Origin: Colocasia esculenta
Taxonomy: Eukaryota > Streptophyta > Magnoliopsida > Alismatales > Araceae
Direction: 5' to 3'
Length of the DNA stretch: 64,000 bases
Assembly (NCBI GenBank): GCA_014218235.1
Contig: CM024759.1
Coordinates: 72,828,042 to 72,892,041, forward strand
Under the pieces are notes generated by a model, which had not been told where the DNA came from, searched no databases, and was given only the letters and a program-made list of their open reading frames with translations. Shown piece by piece: positions 48,370 to 60,801 of the stretch. The position numbers were made by a program, and so were the translations under genes. How positions within the stretch are numbered: position 1 is the first letter of the stretch; each line of letters starts with the position of its first letter.

Positions 48370-48790
48370 CAAGGATTTTTTTTGGACTTTTGAAAGATAT
48401 TGAATTTTTTGTTGGTTTTGGAAATTTTTGAATTTTTATGGTGTTTTGAAAATATTCGATTTTTGTGGTTTTGAAAGTATTTGATTTTTATGGATTTTGG
48501 AAATTTCTGAATTTTTATGTTTTGGAAAATATTTAGATTTTTTGTTGATTTTGGAAAATATTTGGATTTTTTGTTGGTTTTGGAAAATATTTGAATTTTG
48601 TGAGATTTTGAAATATTTGATTTTTTGTTTTTTTTTGAAATATTTGATTTTTTGTTGTTTTGGAATATTTGATTTTTTGTTTTGAAATATTTGATTTTTT
48701 GTGATTTTTTTTTGAAATATTTGATTTTTTGTTGGTTTGGGAATATTTGATTTTTTTAATATTTGATTTTTTTTGTGATTTTGGAATATT
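48370..48790 (-). repeat. T-rich degenerate tandem repeat
   Basis: Units of about 20-40 bp on GGAAATATTTGATTTTTTGT recur. The minus strand stays open across it (48436-48948), giving a Lys/Asn/Gln/Ile/Phe-repeat translation. I regard that as a by-product. Confidence 0.8.
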
Positions 48791-49139
48791 GCCATGTCGT
48801 GGTGGCATTGAAAATTATGAAAATTGACCGCGAAGGGGTCCTTTGCTACCTCCCTTGTCATTAAAGAACGCCCAGAGTAGGGTGTGCGTTTTAACGTGGC
48901 GCCCACGAGCCGACTGTTTTTGGTTAACTGTGTAACCATCAAAGCCATACTTGAAAAGACAACTTAAGTCTGGTAAAGATAAAAAGGAAGCTTAGGGATA
49001 AGCTTGGCATGGATATTCTAGGAATTGGGTTCGGGTTCCTTCCTTGGCACAACCGTCAGAAGGGATTAGTCTCATGAAGCGCTTGGGCTTTTGAATCATA
49101 TTTTGGAATTTTGAGTGATTGAATCATGACCATTGATTG

Positions 49140-49290
49140 TAGGGACATGCGTACGACCGGGTCCATTTGGATCTCCGCGGGGACTTTGCCCTCTTGACAT
49201 GCCCTGTCGACTTTGATTTGATTTGATTGTTGCATGCATACGGCCGGGTCTGTTTGGATCTCCGCGGGGACTTTGCCCTTTTGGCATGCA
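49140..49290. repeat. Tandem duplication around GGATCTCCGCGGGGACTTTG
   Basis: Two copies of a segment reading ATGCRTACGRCCGGGTC...TTTGGATCTCCGCGGGG lie about 90-100 bp apart. Confidence 0.8.
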
Positions 49291-49713
49291 TTAAAAATTC
49301 ATTTTGATTGGTCATTTGATTGGATTCTGATTCTGCCCATTCTGTTAAAGACTTCCCCTTCGTCAGGAGGGTGCTTCAGGACGGTTCCCTCTGCCCAGCT
49401 ACCCATACTACCCACACTTCTGCCGAATAAGGAGGAAAAAACAGACTTCGAACGCCGTTCAGGCATGGTTGTGATGATGACGGTGTCAACCAGGAGCAAA
49501 TGACTGTGGGCGCCGTGAAGTGTGTGCAGGTGCCCATGCCCAGGGCAAACCTTAATGACTCGGGAGGGAATTTTGGATTCCTCGCACGGAATTTTTATAA
49601 CAAAAAATGTTGGGACAGCATGGCAATGCTAAACAAATATTCATCTTTTTAGGGATTTTTTTCGACACTTGGTAGATAAAAATTTTCAAAGTAAGAACTT
49701 GGAGGATTAAAAG

Positions 49714-50165
49714 AAGACGAATGCCCATGCCCTGTGCTGGGGCGGATGTGCCCTGCGTTGGGGGCGAGACTCGGGAGGTCTAAGGGAATTGACAAAATTC
49801 TTTATTCAAAATTAAAAGGACACGTGCGAGAAGGGCCGAAGGACCCGATTGAAAAATGGAGGTGACAATAAAACAAAAGACGAATGCCCTACTGGGGGCG
49901 AGACCCGGGGGGTCTACATGGATTTACATTTTTTTATTTGGAATTAAAATGACGAGTGGGGGCTAAAACCCCTAAAACAATGCGAGAAGGGTCGAAGGAC
50001 CTGATTAAAATGGAGGTGCGAAGACTATAAAAAAGACGAATGCCCTACGTTGGGGCGAGACTCGAGGGTCTACAAAGGATTTACATTTTTTATTTGGAAT
50101 TTAAAAACATGAGTGGGGACTAAAGCCCCTAAAGCAGTGCGAGAAGGGTCGACAGACCCGATTAA
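49714..50165. repeat. Three tandem units of about 157 bp
   Basis: Units start at GACGAATGCCC (about 49719, 49879 and 50036). Each has GGGGCGAGAC, GGGTCTA, a poly-T/AATT segment and GCGAGAAGGGYCGA. Confidence 0.85.
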
Positions 50166-50784
50166 AAGTGGCACGAGGAACACGAGGAGAAGAATTTGGA
50201 AACTCCGGAGGGCCCGGAGGGGTTTGGAGGACAAAGAGGGCGCGATGCCCTGAAGCGAGAACAAAATCCGGATGGCCCAGATGAACATAAACAAAAAGGC
50301 CGCGAGGGGCCGACTGGAAAGGTGCACAGCGTAGGGTGCTAAAAGATGTGCCACGTGGGGCACTAGATGAACAAAAATGAGTGTGATGCCCAGTGTACGC
50401 TGAGGGATCATAAAATAAATGAAAATAAAAGACCTCCCGTGGGGAGGGAATGTGGAGAACCCACGGAAAGGTGCTGAGGAGCACAAAAGATGACTAAAGT
50501 GAAGAAGAGGGAGGTGAAGGTCCCCTGCCCTTTTGCCTTGCCCGGCGATTTGGTTTCGGTTTGGGTGCCGGAGTCTTGACCCACAGATATCTCCTCACAA
50601 ACCTTGCCCAGCGGACAGATGGACGTGCTCTTCTCCGACTAGAGACTGCTCGGCTCTCGAAAATCAATGGAAAATCGTTGACTTCTGATGAAAATTCAAT
50701 AAACAGCGATAACTCCCTTGGAATAAAATTCAATGAAAATGTGGGGAGTGCCACCGTCAATGTCAGAAGCAACAATAAAGGAAC

Positions 50785-53700
50785 TGTAGTACCCCAGAAA
50801 ATTCTGTAATTTAAAATATAGATAAATTGAAATTTTATCTATTAATAAATTCAGATAGTTAAAAAGGTACGTATCATTATTGCATGCGTATAAATCCCTA
50901 TAAAAATTTCGTAAAAATAGTTGTTATACTTTAAATAATGTTCTCTAATGACCCACTATGAAATTTGGGCATAGAAAAATCGTTTGGACTTAGTTTAAGA
51001 ATTTATGCGACTTATTAGCATAATTAAGGAATAAGTCGAAGAACTCATTATTTTATGACCCAAAATGGATTATAAATAAAAATAAACATGTGGGTAGACT
51101 TTAATAATATGGGATGATAGCCATTATGATATTTGGACCAATGTACAATTAAGCTCACATGAGTTATTGGGCCAAGAGTAATTGCCCAAATGATGAATAT
51201 TAGAAATATTGGCATGAATAATATTTATTCAATTTAAAAATATAAAATTACTTGAATAAGTGTGATAAATAGATTTACATAAGGATAAATGGTGAATAAT
51301 TGGAAACTAAATCAATATCCATTAAGTTAAATTAGTAATGGGTTTGGTTAATGGACCTAACATGAATTGTTGGGCCCAAATGAGAAGAGCCAATCATGAG
51401 ATGGGAAGTAATTAGTCTAAATTCGTACCTAAAAATAGTAATAAATAGAAAAGGGTTAAGATAATGATTATTTTAACTCTTACTTATCTTAAAAAGAGTC
51501 TCCATCCCATCCTAACACATTAGCCATGAAATTAGATCTCACCCTAAGCCAATTAGTGGATTAATGCTAGAATATGGGAGATAAATGTGTAAATTCGGAG
51601 TTAATATTTAAATAAATTAAAAATGGATAAGATAATGACTAAACTAGCTTATAAATGTCTCTATAAGAGTCCTAGACCTATCCTAAACTATTACTCACGA
51701 AATTAGACCTCTCATCTATCCTATTAGGTGGGATAATACAAGAAATAAGGGGATAAATAAAGAAATTAAAGAGTTGGAAGAAGTAGAAAGAGTTTTAGAG
51801 AGGATGGACTCTTGTAGCAACCATATACACCCTAATCCAACCCTATCAACCCTCATTTTCGTGCTTAGACTTTGGGAGATGAAGGGAGAGGCTGGAGAAC
51901 GAAGGAGCAAGGTGGAAGGAGCTTGGAGCAAAGGATTTCACCCCGTCTTCGTCCAAAATCCCTAGCTTTTCAATCTTGCAACGAAAGATAGGCAATCTCT
52001 CAAGCTAAAATCGTGAAATAATTACCCTAGGTAGCCTTCATGCACCTCTTCAAAAGCCCTACGGTTTCGTGGTATTTCGTTCACCTATTTGGGCGAATTT
52101 AATTCATGAAGTCCTGCTGTTATCATGAACTGAGATCTTGTGTTTTCTATAATCCCCAACATGTACTTGCTCTCATGCATTGATAAAATTCTCGTGAATA
52201 CTGCATCTTATTATCTTTCAAACTCCCCTAGTCTTACTTGATTTTGATCTTCCATGAGGGATAATTAAATCTTTGAATATCTATCAGATCTGTGCACTCG
52301 ACTCTCCTTGTTTCCTTTTTAACCTCATCCACACTTAACATCATTTCATGATAAAATTATCATAAATACTAATATACGTTATCTTTCAAATGCCACTAGT
52401 TTCAGAATTTTTGATCATGTATACATCTCTAATTAATTCGTTTAATCCTGACTGTGCATGTTTAGGTCATCAGAATGTAACATGTTCAAAGCATGCCTAA
52501 ATCATGTCTAATTTCAAATTAATCGTTCATGCTGATAGATCTATGTGTCTACTTTCATTTGAAACTAGATTTGTGATTTTTGGATCATTATACGATTTTA
52601 TATTGAATTTATAAGAGCCCTGTGTCAAATCTGATCAACCCTAGAAAAAGGGGTAAAAATGTCGGACCGACCTGATATCGCGACAGCGCGATCCGCCGCG
52701 ATATCAGCCGTGTCGCACCCTACAGGCATGTCAAGTTGAGAACGCGGCGGCCTGTGACACCACGATTCACTCCGGACCGGGCCAGACCGGCCAGGCCCCG
52801 TGTCGCGCCCGACCGCCCCGTCGCGACTTGAATCGCGGCGGGTGAGTCTGTCGCGTTTTCATGAATCCGACCAGAATGAAAAATTGTACATATGCCCTGT
52901 TGTTTAAGCTTTATATCCCTAATTAGTCATGATTAAACCATGATATAGTTAACCCGACTTGGCAAGTTAATAAATGACATTAATGATATAAATTTAATTA
53001 TTTTAAAAAAGACATTTGCACGACTTGTCATATCCTCAAGATTTCTTTACACTTACACACAGACACACAACATTATTAAATGTCATTTGACCTTGATAAA
53101 TTATGCAATAATGTATTCGGTAAATTAGCGAAATAAATGACTGAATTACCCTATTTTATTAAATACAATTGTCTTCGTTTTTACTCGCGCATTTTAAATA
53201 CCGTTATCGTTTTCCCTCGGCTTCGAGCACTCGAGGCACGATGGACCCGTTTTCTACACACTTTTCTCTTGACTTGGACCACCTCTCCATCGGGAATACT
53301 CTCGACTGGACCAGGGACTCCTTGTCAAGGCCTCCGTAAGTCTTCTTGGCTTTGGCGCACGTCTATTGCCGACGAGCTGGTTGTACCTTTAAATCCCGTT
53401 ACACTCTTAGGGATCAGTACGATCCAAACAGCCTTAGTGAGATCTCTCTTATCTTGTGATCACGCCGAACCATCTAGCCTGTGTTCGTAGCATGGCTAGT
53501 GGGGCAGATGTGACTTCTACCAGACTGCCGGTACCCGACCTGGTGTTGTGCAACCGTTACTATCATGGTTTATCGTTTTACGATTATACCCCTATCTCAT
53601 CTACTATCCTTGTACTCTCATCTATTCACGTTCACTCTACTATCTCGTCTATTCATCTAGTACTCTCTTGAGACTCTTGAGCTGTTGCGGCTCCCATTGC

Positions 53701-54820
53701 TTGTACTATACATGACTGTCTAGCGCCATAATATGGGTCCGGTGACCCTACTAACTTGAATGCATAGTGTGTAGGGCACGGAGAGTGTCTGAGGGGCTCC
53801 AATCTAGTCCTGGGGGCAGAGAGCCACCCGAAAATACCTGCAGGGGCTATTGACAGTGTTCTGCATTGCACCGGTTCTGACTATCTCGACATTGGCTAGA
53901 CATCTAATTGTTTTACTATTAGTCTGAGGAGTTCATACATATTGTACCAGTTCTGTGCTATTAGTGTGCTAGCACTGACTGTTATAACATTAGTCTGAGG
54001 AGTTCAGACGTAATGTACTATCGTTAAATGGCTACTGTCCCAAAGTGACTATTACCGTACTCGACTAGTGCACTGTGGTGCAACCATACACGTTATCTCA
54101 TTACATGTTATCTCTTACACGCTATCTCTTTACATGCAATCTCGTTACACGCTATCTTGATATACAAGCTATCTCGTTACACGCCACCTTGATACAAGCT
54201 ATCCTATTACATGTCATTTTGATACACGCTATCTTGTTATGCACTATCTTGTTACATGCTATCTCGTTATGTCGTCATCCTAATTTTGAAATACTCTTGA
54301 GAAATGTATTATCGTTCACTTGTTATCTTTTACTATTACTCTCTTGACTATACTTGATCGTTCTCTCTAGTTAACCTGCATTACAAGATATTAATCACTT
54401 AAAGCATGCTTGTTTACACGAGATATTAAGTCCTACTGAGTGTTATCGCTCACCCTTCGTTATTTGTTATGGTGTTTTCAGGTAAGTCAAGTGACGACCT
54501 TACACACAACAACGGGATTGGACTGGAGTGATGAACGTCTTAAAGTCATAGCGATGGAATGTCCTTAGTACCTTAGAGTCTAGTTAGATATTTACTTTAG
54601 ATTTCTTATCTAATGTAATAATGTCATTGAGCCCTATGTTTTGGCTCTGAATTAGTGGTTGTAATAGATTAGATGAATTATCAATAAAATGATGAGTTTT
54701 ATTACAATTATTGTTCATTAGTTGCTCTGATATTTGCGAATGTATGCGCAATTTACATTACCATACTCGTTGTTCATGCCTCCCTGATTTATTCTGCTAC
54801 TAAATTAGTGGGGCATGACA
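50785..54820 (+). mobile_element. Solo LTR of a gypsy element, 4.0 kb (layer 5)
   Basis: It runs from TGTAGTACCCC to GGGGCATGACA, flanked by GGAAC (50780-50784) and GGAAT (54821-54825), a one-mismatch target duplication. It has no internal domain, so the remainder was probably lost by LTR-LTR recombination. It shares several blocks with the gypsy 1 LTR (for example 51990-52080 and 53210-53560), a CGCGAC-rich segment (52670-52870) and the CCTACTGAG...GCTCACC end module. TTACACGCTATCT-type repeats are at 54085-54260. It interrupts the gag frame of the host element. Confidence 0.85.
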
Positions 54821-55534
54821 GGAATTGTGCCCAAGGAAAGCATCGTGTGACATAAGAGGGGGCATGCCCCTTGGGTGGTAGATTGTGCCAATGGTTTGGC
54901 TTCGAAGTGCGTGTGCACAATCTGCATGGTTGTTGCCCTCGCTGGAGCGGAAAGATGCAACAGTGGTAACTCCCTTGAAATATGATTAAATGGACGGGTG
55001 GAGAGTTCCACTGGCTGAGTTAAAGGCAACAATGAGGGGCTCGTGCCCAGCGATTGTATGATATGTGATATGGAAAGGGGCACGACCCCTTGGGAAATCG
55101 ATTGTGCCAAGAATTTGGCTTTGGAGTGCGATAGCACAATTTGAATAGTTAACCCCTTCACTGGAGTGGGAAGGTTCACAATGACGGTGTGAGGGGTCAT
55201 GAGATCCTGGAGGGAGAGATTCTCTATAAGTACTTGAAAATGAACCCGGCTGGCGACGGGTATGATTGGCAAATTCTGAAAAGAAGGCCTCTTGACGGCC
55301 AAAATTGAGGTGGAAGACTTTCGCTCGAGACATGTGCCCAGCGTATTAACAATGACCGGCATGCGTGGAATAAATTCTGGGATTTTAAAAGGCTTGCCCG
55401 ATCCTGGGACTTCCTTCTGCTGTTGACGCGACTTTTTGCTCCTTGAAAATTTGTGCTTGCTCCGGCGAAGGGGAGTGGGTGTAGGTGGAGTGGTAGGTGG
55501 TAACGCCAGTGGTGGCATGATGGGAGGCTGTATG

Positions 55535-58500
55535 TGTAACGGACCGGGGTATTTATGCCCATTAAGGCTCCATATCCAGATCCGCCTCCCGCGAACGCAC
55601 TGAAGTGTCGCAAGGGATATCTCACACACGAGTCCAGTAAGAGTATAAAAAGACAAACCACAAGAATATAAGACACAAGAAAGTACATGTGCTCATATCT
55701 GTTCACAAATTTGTACAACTGTCCCATTACATTAATACATGTCCAATTTAAAAGAGTACAACTACCTGGGGCATACCCCGAGGGAGCACAAGCTCACACA
55801 GCACTAACTACTACACTACTGCTGGTGGTACAAGTCTGACGCAACGCCACTGCAAGCCAAACACACGGCAAGCCTTGAAAAGAACTGTAGGGGAGTGAGC
55901 CTCAACAAGTCACTGGCTCAGTAGGGGCTACCCAAAACAACACTGTAACCACAGACACCTCGACCCCAATGGGTCTCACTGGCAACAACAATAGCCAAAC
56001 CATTTCATGCTCACATCATTACAATAAATAACAATTAAACATGCTCATGATAATAAACATAAAGTCCTCAGAAGAAAAGTAGGACTACAGGACTAACATA
56101 ATATCATTAGTCAGTCCAACAACCAAAGTGCCTAAACCACAGTCTCACTAGCACACTGCTACAACAACGGGTTGCCTAAACTATAAGCCACACAGGCAAG
56201 TCACTGCCCAGGCTACAAGCTTCACAGGCGAACCTCAAACACTTGAGTAATAGGACTGCTAACAAAGAGTTGGTCCTTTATACTCCAAACCACACTACAG
56301 CGGAACTACACACAAGGTAACGGAACTGGCTACCACGAAGCCAATCCATAACACACTAAAGTTATAATTGGAATCATATCCAAGAAGAGAAAAACTCAAA
56401 CTGTGGAAGGTCTCACACGGCCTCCACGGAACATAGCTTAACTAAACCACAATATGCCTAGGCCATAAGCCTCATCGGCAAATTACCCACAAAGGTAACA
56501 TAATTAATAATCACAACTAATCCACAATAAATTATAAACAAAGATCTACCTAAAACAGTTAGGATACAACAAGTGGCAGGTCAAACCACAAGACTTTCAC
56601 AACACACAAGTACCCGAAAAGGTTGGTACACAATGTACCATCACAAAACTACAAAGTAACCCACGAAGGGAACAAGTACCTGCTGCTCTGAGGTACCACA
56701 ACACAAACACCTGAACAAGGGTACAAGTATGTGATAAATACCACACTGAACCATAATTATATTATACCTTTAATTAGGCACAATATTACAGGTTAAACCT
56801 TAATCGACGAGTCACACAAACCACAACTGAGTCACAGCTGTGCCAACACCAGGGCACACCTCGAACTGGTCAAACCTCGACCACGAGTCATAAACTCATA
56901 AACTCACAAACCACACTCACTAGCAAAGCACGAGTCAGAAAGAACGACGCCACCACACGGGAACGGACTACTGGCTGATCAGGCCAATATCCAACCCGGA
57001 CAACACAACACAAGAACTACCTCTCAGTCTCGCAGTCACGGACGAAAGGTCCAACTGCTGCTCCACTAGGAAGAAGTCAAACAACTGTGGAGACCAACCA
57101 ACACCACACCTGCAGACACACAACTGCAGGCCCATGCCTGGCACCTCTAGAGTCTCTGGCCGGAGCACTCTAAAGTGAGGCACTGGAAAACAGGACTAGC
57201 TGGGGACCAGTGTCGACTACTGGTGTCCGTACCCCCAACTACGAGCGCGCTACAAGCGACAAAAGAACAAACTCTGGGAAGTCGCTGCCCCACTGCCGTC
57301 TTTCCCTCAGCCGGACGTACAACTCAAACTCAGGAGTGAGGGTGTCCAGGAAGACGACACAGACCTCAACGGTACAACACAAGTACCGGGACAAAACCCC
57401 GAGCACAACAAACACACGTGCCTGGCTCACAAAGAACCTGGGGTACCCGACTAGAGAGGCATTCCGGAATAGGCGCCGGACCACCACACTCGGCTAGCAC
57501 AAACCACGATATTTACACATATAGCCTTTACTTATAATTCACAATATACAAGTGTTAGGATTAGCTTAACATCGGTCACCGTGTGACCCCAAAGCTATCC
57601 CACACCAACACATATCTGAACCACAAACTTGCCTATCATTAGTCACAAAATGACCTTCGTGGCAACACAGACCTCTTAACACATAAATCAATGTAACACT
57701 ATTCGAAAGACAACAACAAACCAGGGCTAGGTCCACATATGACCTTCACTGCCCAAACACCATAAAGTCATGGCTAGGCTCACACAAGAACCTCACTGCC
57801 CAGTTACTACGATAAATTACCGGAATTATATTACAACAAAGTGTGTAGTAAACACACACTCAAACCACGTAAACAATACGTGTATATTACACCCTGGATG
57901 GTGTACCACACGTCTTCCACGTAAACCACATGTCCAACACATGGACAACGCACTCCAAGAGTGCCACGGATGCCAACGCACCACACATACCACGGAAAGC
58001 GATTACGTACATCACATATCATTTACGTAAAACATGCCCATTACATGAGCAGTATGCTCCAAGAGCATAACAAGTGCATTGGCTCACACCGGTCATCGCC
58101 ATGCACACACACAAACACACATTACTCATAACCAAAAGAGCTACGTAAACCATACTGCATGAGTACATGCACAGGTTGGCGGCCACATCGACTGCCGCTT
58201 AAAGGAAATAGACGGCAAGCAATCCAGCCGTTTATATCTTGGCTGATGAACCTGGCGTCAATCGATGTTGACGCCAAGCTCTTCAACCCCAGACCCTGCA
58301 GAAACCCTAATCCGAATCTACAGGTTTTCCAATCGTTTAAACTACATAAAAACATATAAAAACGGTTCCTTTAACATACTAGAACCCAGAACAACCCATT
58401 ACAACATGCTTTACACATTAAATTCATCAAACCACCCTTTAACCCCGCATGGTACGACTTGATCCGAAAATACAATAAAAATACTGGTTCAAGTGATTAA

Positions 58501-59114
58501 GTCATGTTTTAATGTTTCTAACAAGCTAACAGGGCTCGACCCCTACCTCAGAAACGCAATTAAACTCCCGAAGAACCTCGAATCACGCCGAAACCCGAGA
58601 AACGTCCCACTAACACCGCGCTCCAATCCGTCATTCCCCGCCCGATCTGCCGCTACCACGCGCACCACGGCCTTCCCACGAGCTCCCGCCGACCGTCAGA
58701 ACTCGCGAAGAAGCTCAAGGGTGAAGGTGGGGGAAGAGGAAGGGAGAGAGAGGGGAAAGAACAGAGCTCGGGTCTGCCAAAAAAAAACACAGGCCTGTCA
58801 GGTTAACGTCAACTCTTTGGCCGTTTAACCAGACCGCCACAATTAGACGTCTACAAAGCTCGACGCCAAGTTCAACAAACTCGACGTCCACATCGATGGA
58901 CGCTAACACCAAGTTAACGGCACACCACTGCCGCCAACACACAGTCGACGTCACCCACCTGGACGCCAACACACTGTGTCCAGCAAGCTGAACACCAACA
59001 CGGATCCAAACCAAACCCGGCAAGGATCTACACACAACACTAATAGGCCTCACATTGGCCACCAAACCCGCTAAACCTGGATCCACGGGGATCCGGAAAA
59101 CGCGCGACGTTACA
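55535..59114 (-). mobile_element. Solo LTR of a second gypsy family, 3.6 kb (layer 5)
   Basis: It runs from TGTAACGGACC to GCGACGTTACA, with a perfect target duplication GTATG (55530-55534 and 59115-59119). The orientation is set by the module CCCCTACTGAGCC...GCTCACTCC, which reads on the minus strand near 55930-55880 as in the other LTRs. There is no internal domain. CG-rich palindromic words are at 58190-58270 and 58840-58980. All ORFs inside are unsupported. Confidence 0.85.
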
Positions 59115-60801
59115 GTATGGCCGGTGGCGGCGTGATGGGTATGACAGCTAGGGGTTGCTCGGGTGTGGTTGCCAAAGGTGTTGGGGGTTTGGGATCAGTG
59201 ATAGTGGGTGTGATGGTAGGCTTGATAATGATGGGTGAAGCATTAATTATGGAAGGCTTAATGGCAATGGATGGCAATATGGGAGGTGTAGGTAACTGGC
59301 GTACGAATATGACCTCGGAAGGTTCATTGTCGTAGCACTAAGTGGTTTTCTGGAGGGATTGGATGTTGGCAACTTCGGCCCGAGCAACAAGCTGTGGTGG
59401 AGGTGGAGGCTGTTGTGGAAGTAAGGGTTGTTGTGGTGGAGGTAGGGGAGCTAGGATGGGTGCCGGAGCAGGTGCAACATAAGGTGCAGGAGCTTCTTCA
59501 TATATGGGGGCATCGTAGGGCCCTGTTGGAGGTTGCTGAGTCCGAGGAGGACGAATCAGTGGACGCCTGGGTGGCGGCATGCCATAGTAAATGGGTAGTG
59601 ATTGCGGTTGTGCAAAAGGGGTGGATGGTGTATAGTGGTGAGGTGGATGGTGGATGGCGTCCACTGATTCGTTCTCTCTCGGTTTAATTTGATCAAAAAG
59701 ATCTGCGATCAGGGAGTCCATTAAATGGGCTTGGATGTAACATCCCCGCTCGTAGAGCTCCTCCATGGAGGTGATTTGATTCATGGCCAGAATGTGCCTG
59801 AACCTCGGAGTAGAGTTTGAAATAATGATTTTGACTTGCTCTGACTCCGAGAGCTCATACTGAAGGTGCATGGCCATCGACCTCCAACGGTCAGCAAATT
59901 GTACAAAGACCTCGTTGGCCCCCATCTTCTCGGATGCCAGATCCGTTATAGAGAGATAAGGGCTGACGCGGTCTTTGTATTTCTAAAGGAATTTCTTGTG
60001 TAGGGAGCGAAAGTCTCCTGCCTCACTTGGCTCTAGAGAGTAGAACCATTCGAGCCCAGGGCCGTCAAGAGATTTTCTAAATAAAAATGCCAATGTAAGG
60101 GGGTCATGTTGCCAGCGGGAAGACTCATAGAGAAATTCTTTGACATGAATGTAGGGATTACCCGTGCCATTGTAGAGTCGGTACAACGGCATCTCTGAAG
60201 GAGGAATGTAAATTTTTGGGAGAGCCGGCATGGCGGCAACGAGGTTACCCTTGGAATTTGAAAGCTTATTTATTTGACTCTCTAGATTGTTCAGTTTCTG
60301 GAGAAGAGCATGTTCAAGTGAATCGGAAGGCTGCTGGGCCTGTGAGGGACGGTCTGTACTGACCGGAGCACGGGAGTGCAAATGGCCAGGGGGCCGAGGT
60401 GATAGAGAATGTACAGGGGTACGTGGCGAAGTCGCCGGAATATACATAGGCGGCTACCTGGGGAACGGAGAAGAAGAAGGAGTCGCAGCTAGAGTCAAAC
60501 CCTCAACTAAAGATTGTATCATATGAAATTGTTGAGGAGTGAGCTGATCCAGTGCATGCAGAACATGCTGGACATTCTGCACTGTGGGCTCCCTGGTCGG
60601 GATAGGCTCCTGTCAGGTTCTGATTGGTGGTAAATGTGAGGGGACATCATATAGATTAGTGCGCGATGTGCGCACATAACCATAGGAAGTGGAAGGCTGC
60701 CCCTCACGGTGGTGAGATGGACGGACATGGGATCGGAAAGACTGGACACTTGAATTATCCTCATAGTCCATGTTAAGATTAGCATGATAATATGGGTCCA
60801 T

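Larger units (their letters stand above)
47232..50493. other. 3' non-coding interior of the gag-only element
   Basis: This is about 3.3 kb between the gag frame and the 3' LTR, without pol genes. It consists largely of local repeats listed separately. A 127-codon frame at 50101-50484 continues in phase after the gag stop, but its Pro/Ser/His-rich translation does not look like a domain. Confidence 0.6.
50494..60801 (-). pseudogene. Gag-like gene of the gag-only element, split by two solo LTRs
   Basis: The start is ATG 60801 (MDPYYHANLNMDYEDN). With the two solo LTRs and their duplications (3585 and 4041 bp, both multiples of three) left out, one frame of about 894 codons runs to TAG 50494. 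Residues about 175-350 form a retrotransposon Gag domain (LPKIYIPPSEMPLYRLYNG, FLYESSRWQHDPLTLAFLF, RSLHKKFL, FADRWRSMAMHL). A proline-rich region follows. Near the C-terminus are tandem repeats of about 75 residues with TIQIV.SH..AK.LAQS..QG...SLGT. There is no CCHC knuckle. In-frame stops at 60613, 60454, 59983 and 59338 disable it in addition to the insertions. Its role would be particle formation only. Confidence 0.75.

Noticed and set aside
48436..48948. 170-codon minus-strand ORF rich in Lys, Asn, Gln, Ile and Phe
   Set aside because: It follows a T-rich tandem repeat and shows no domain. Openness is expected from the composition.
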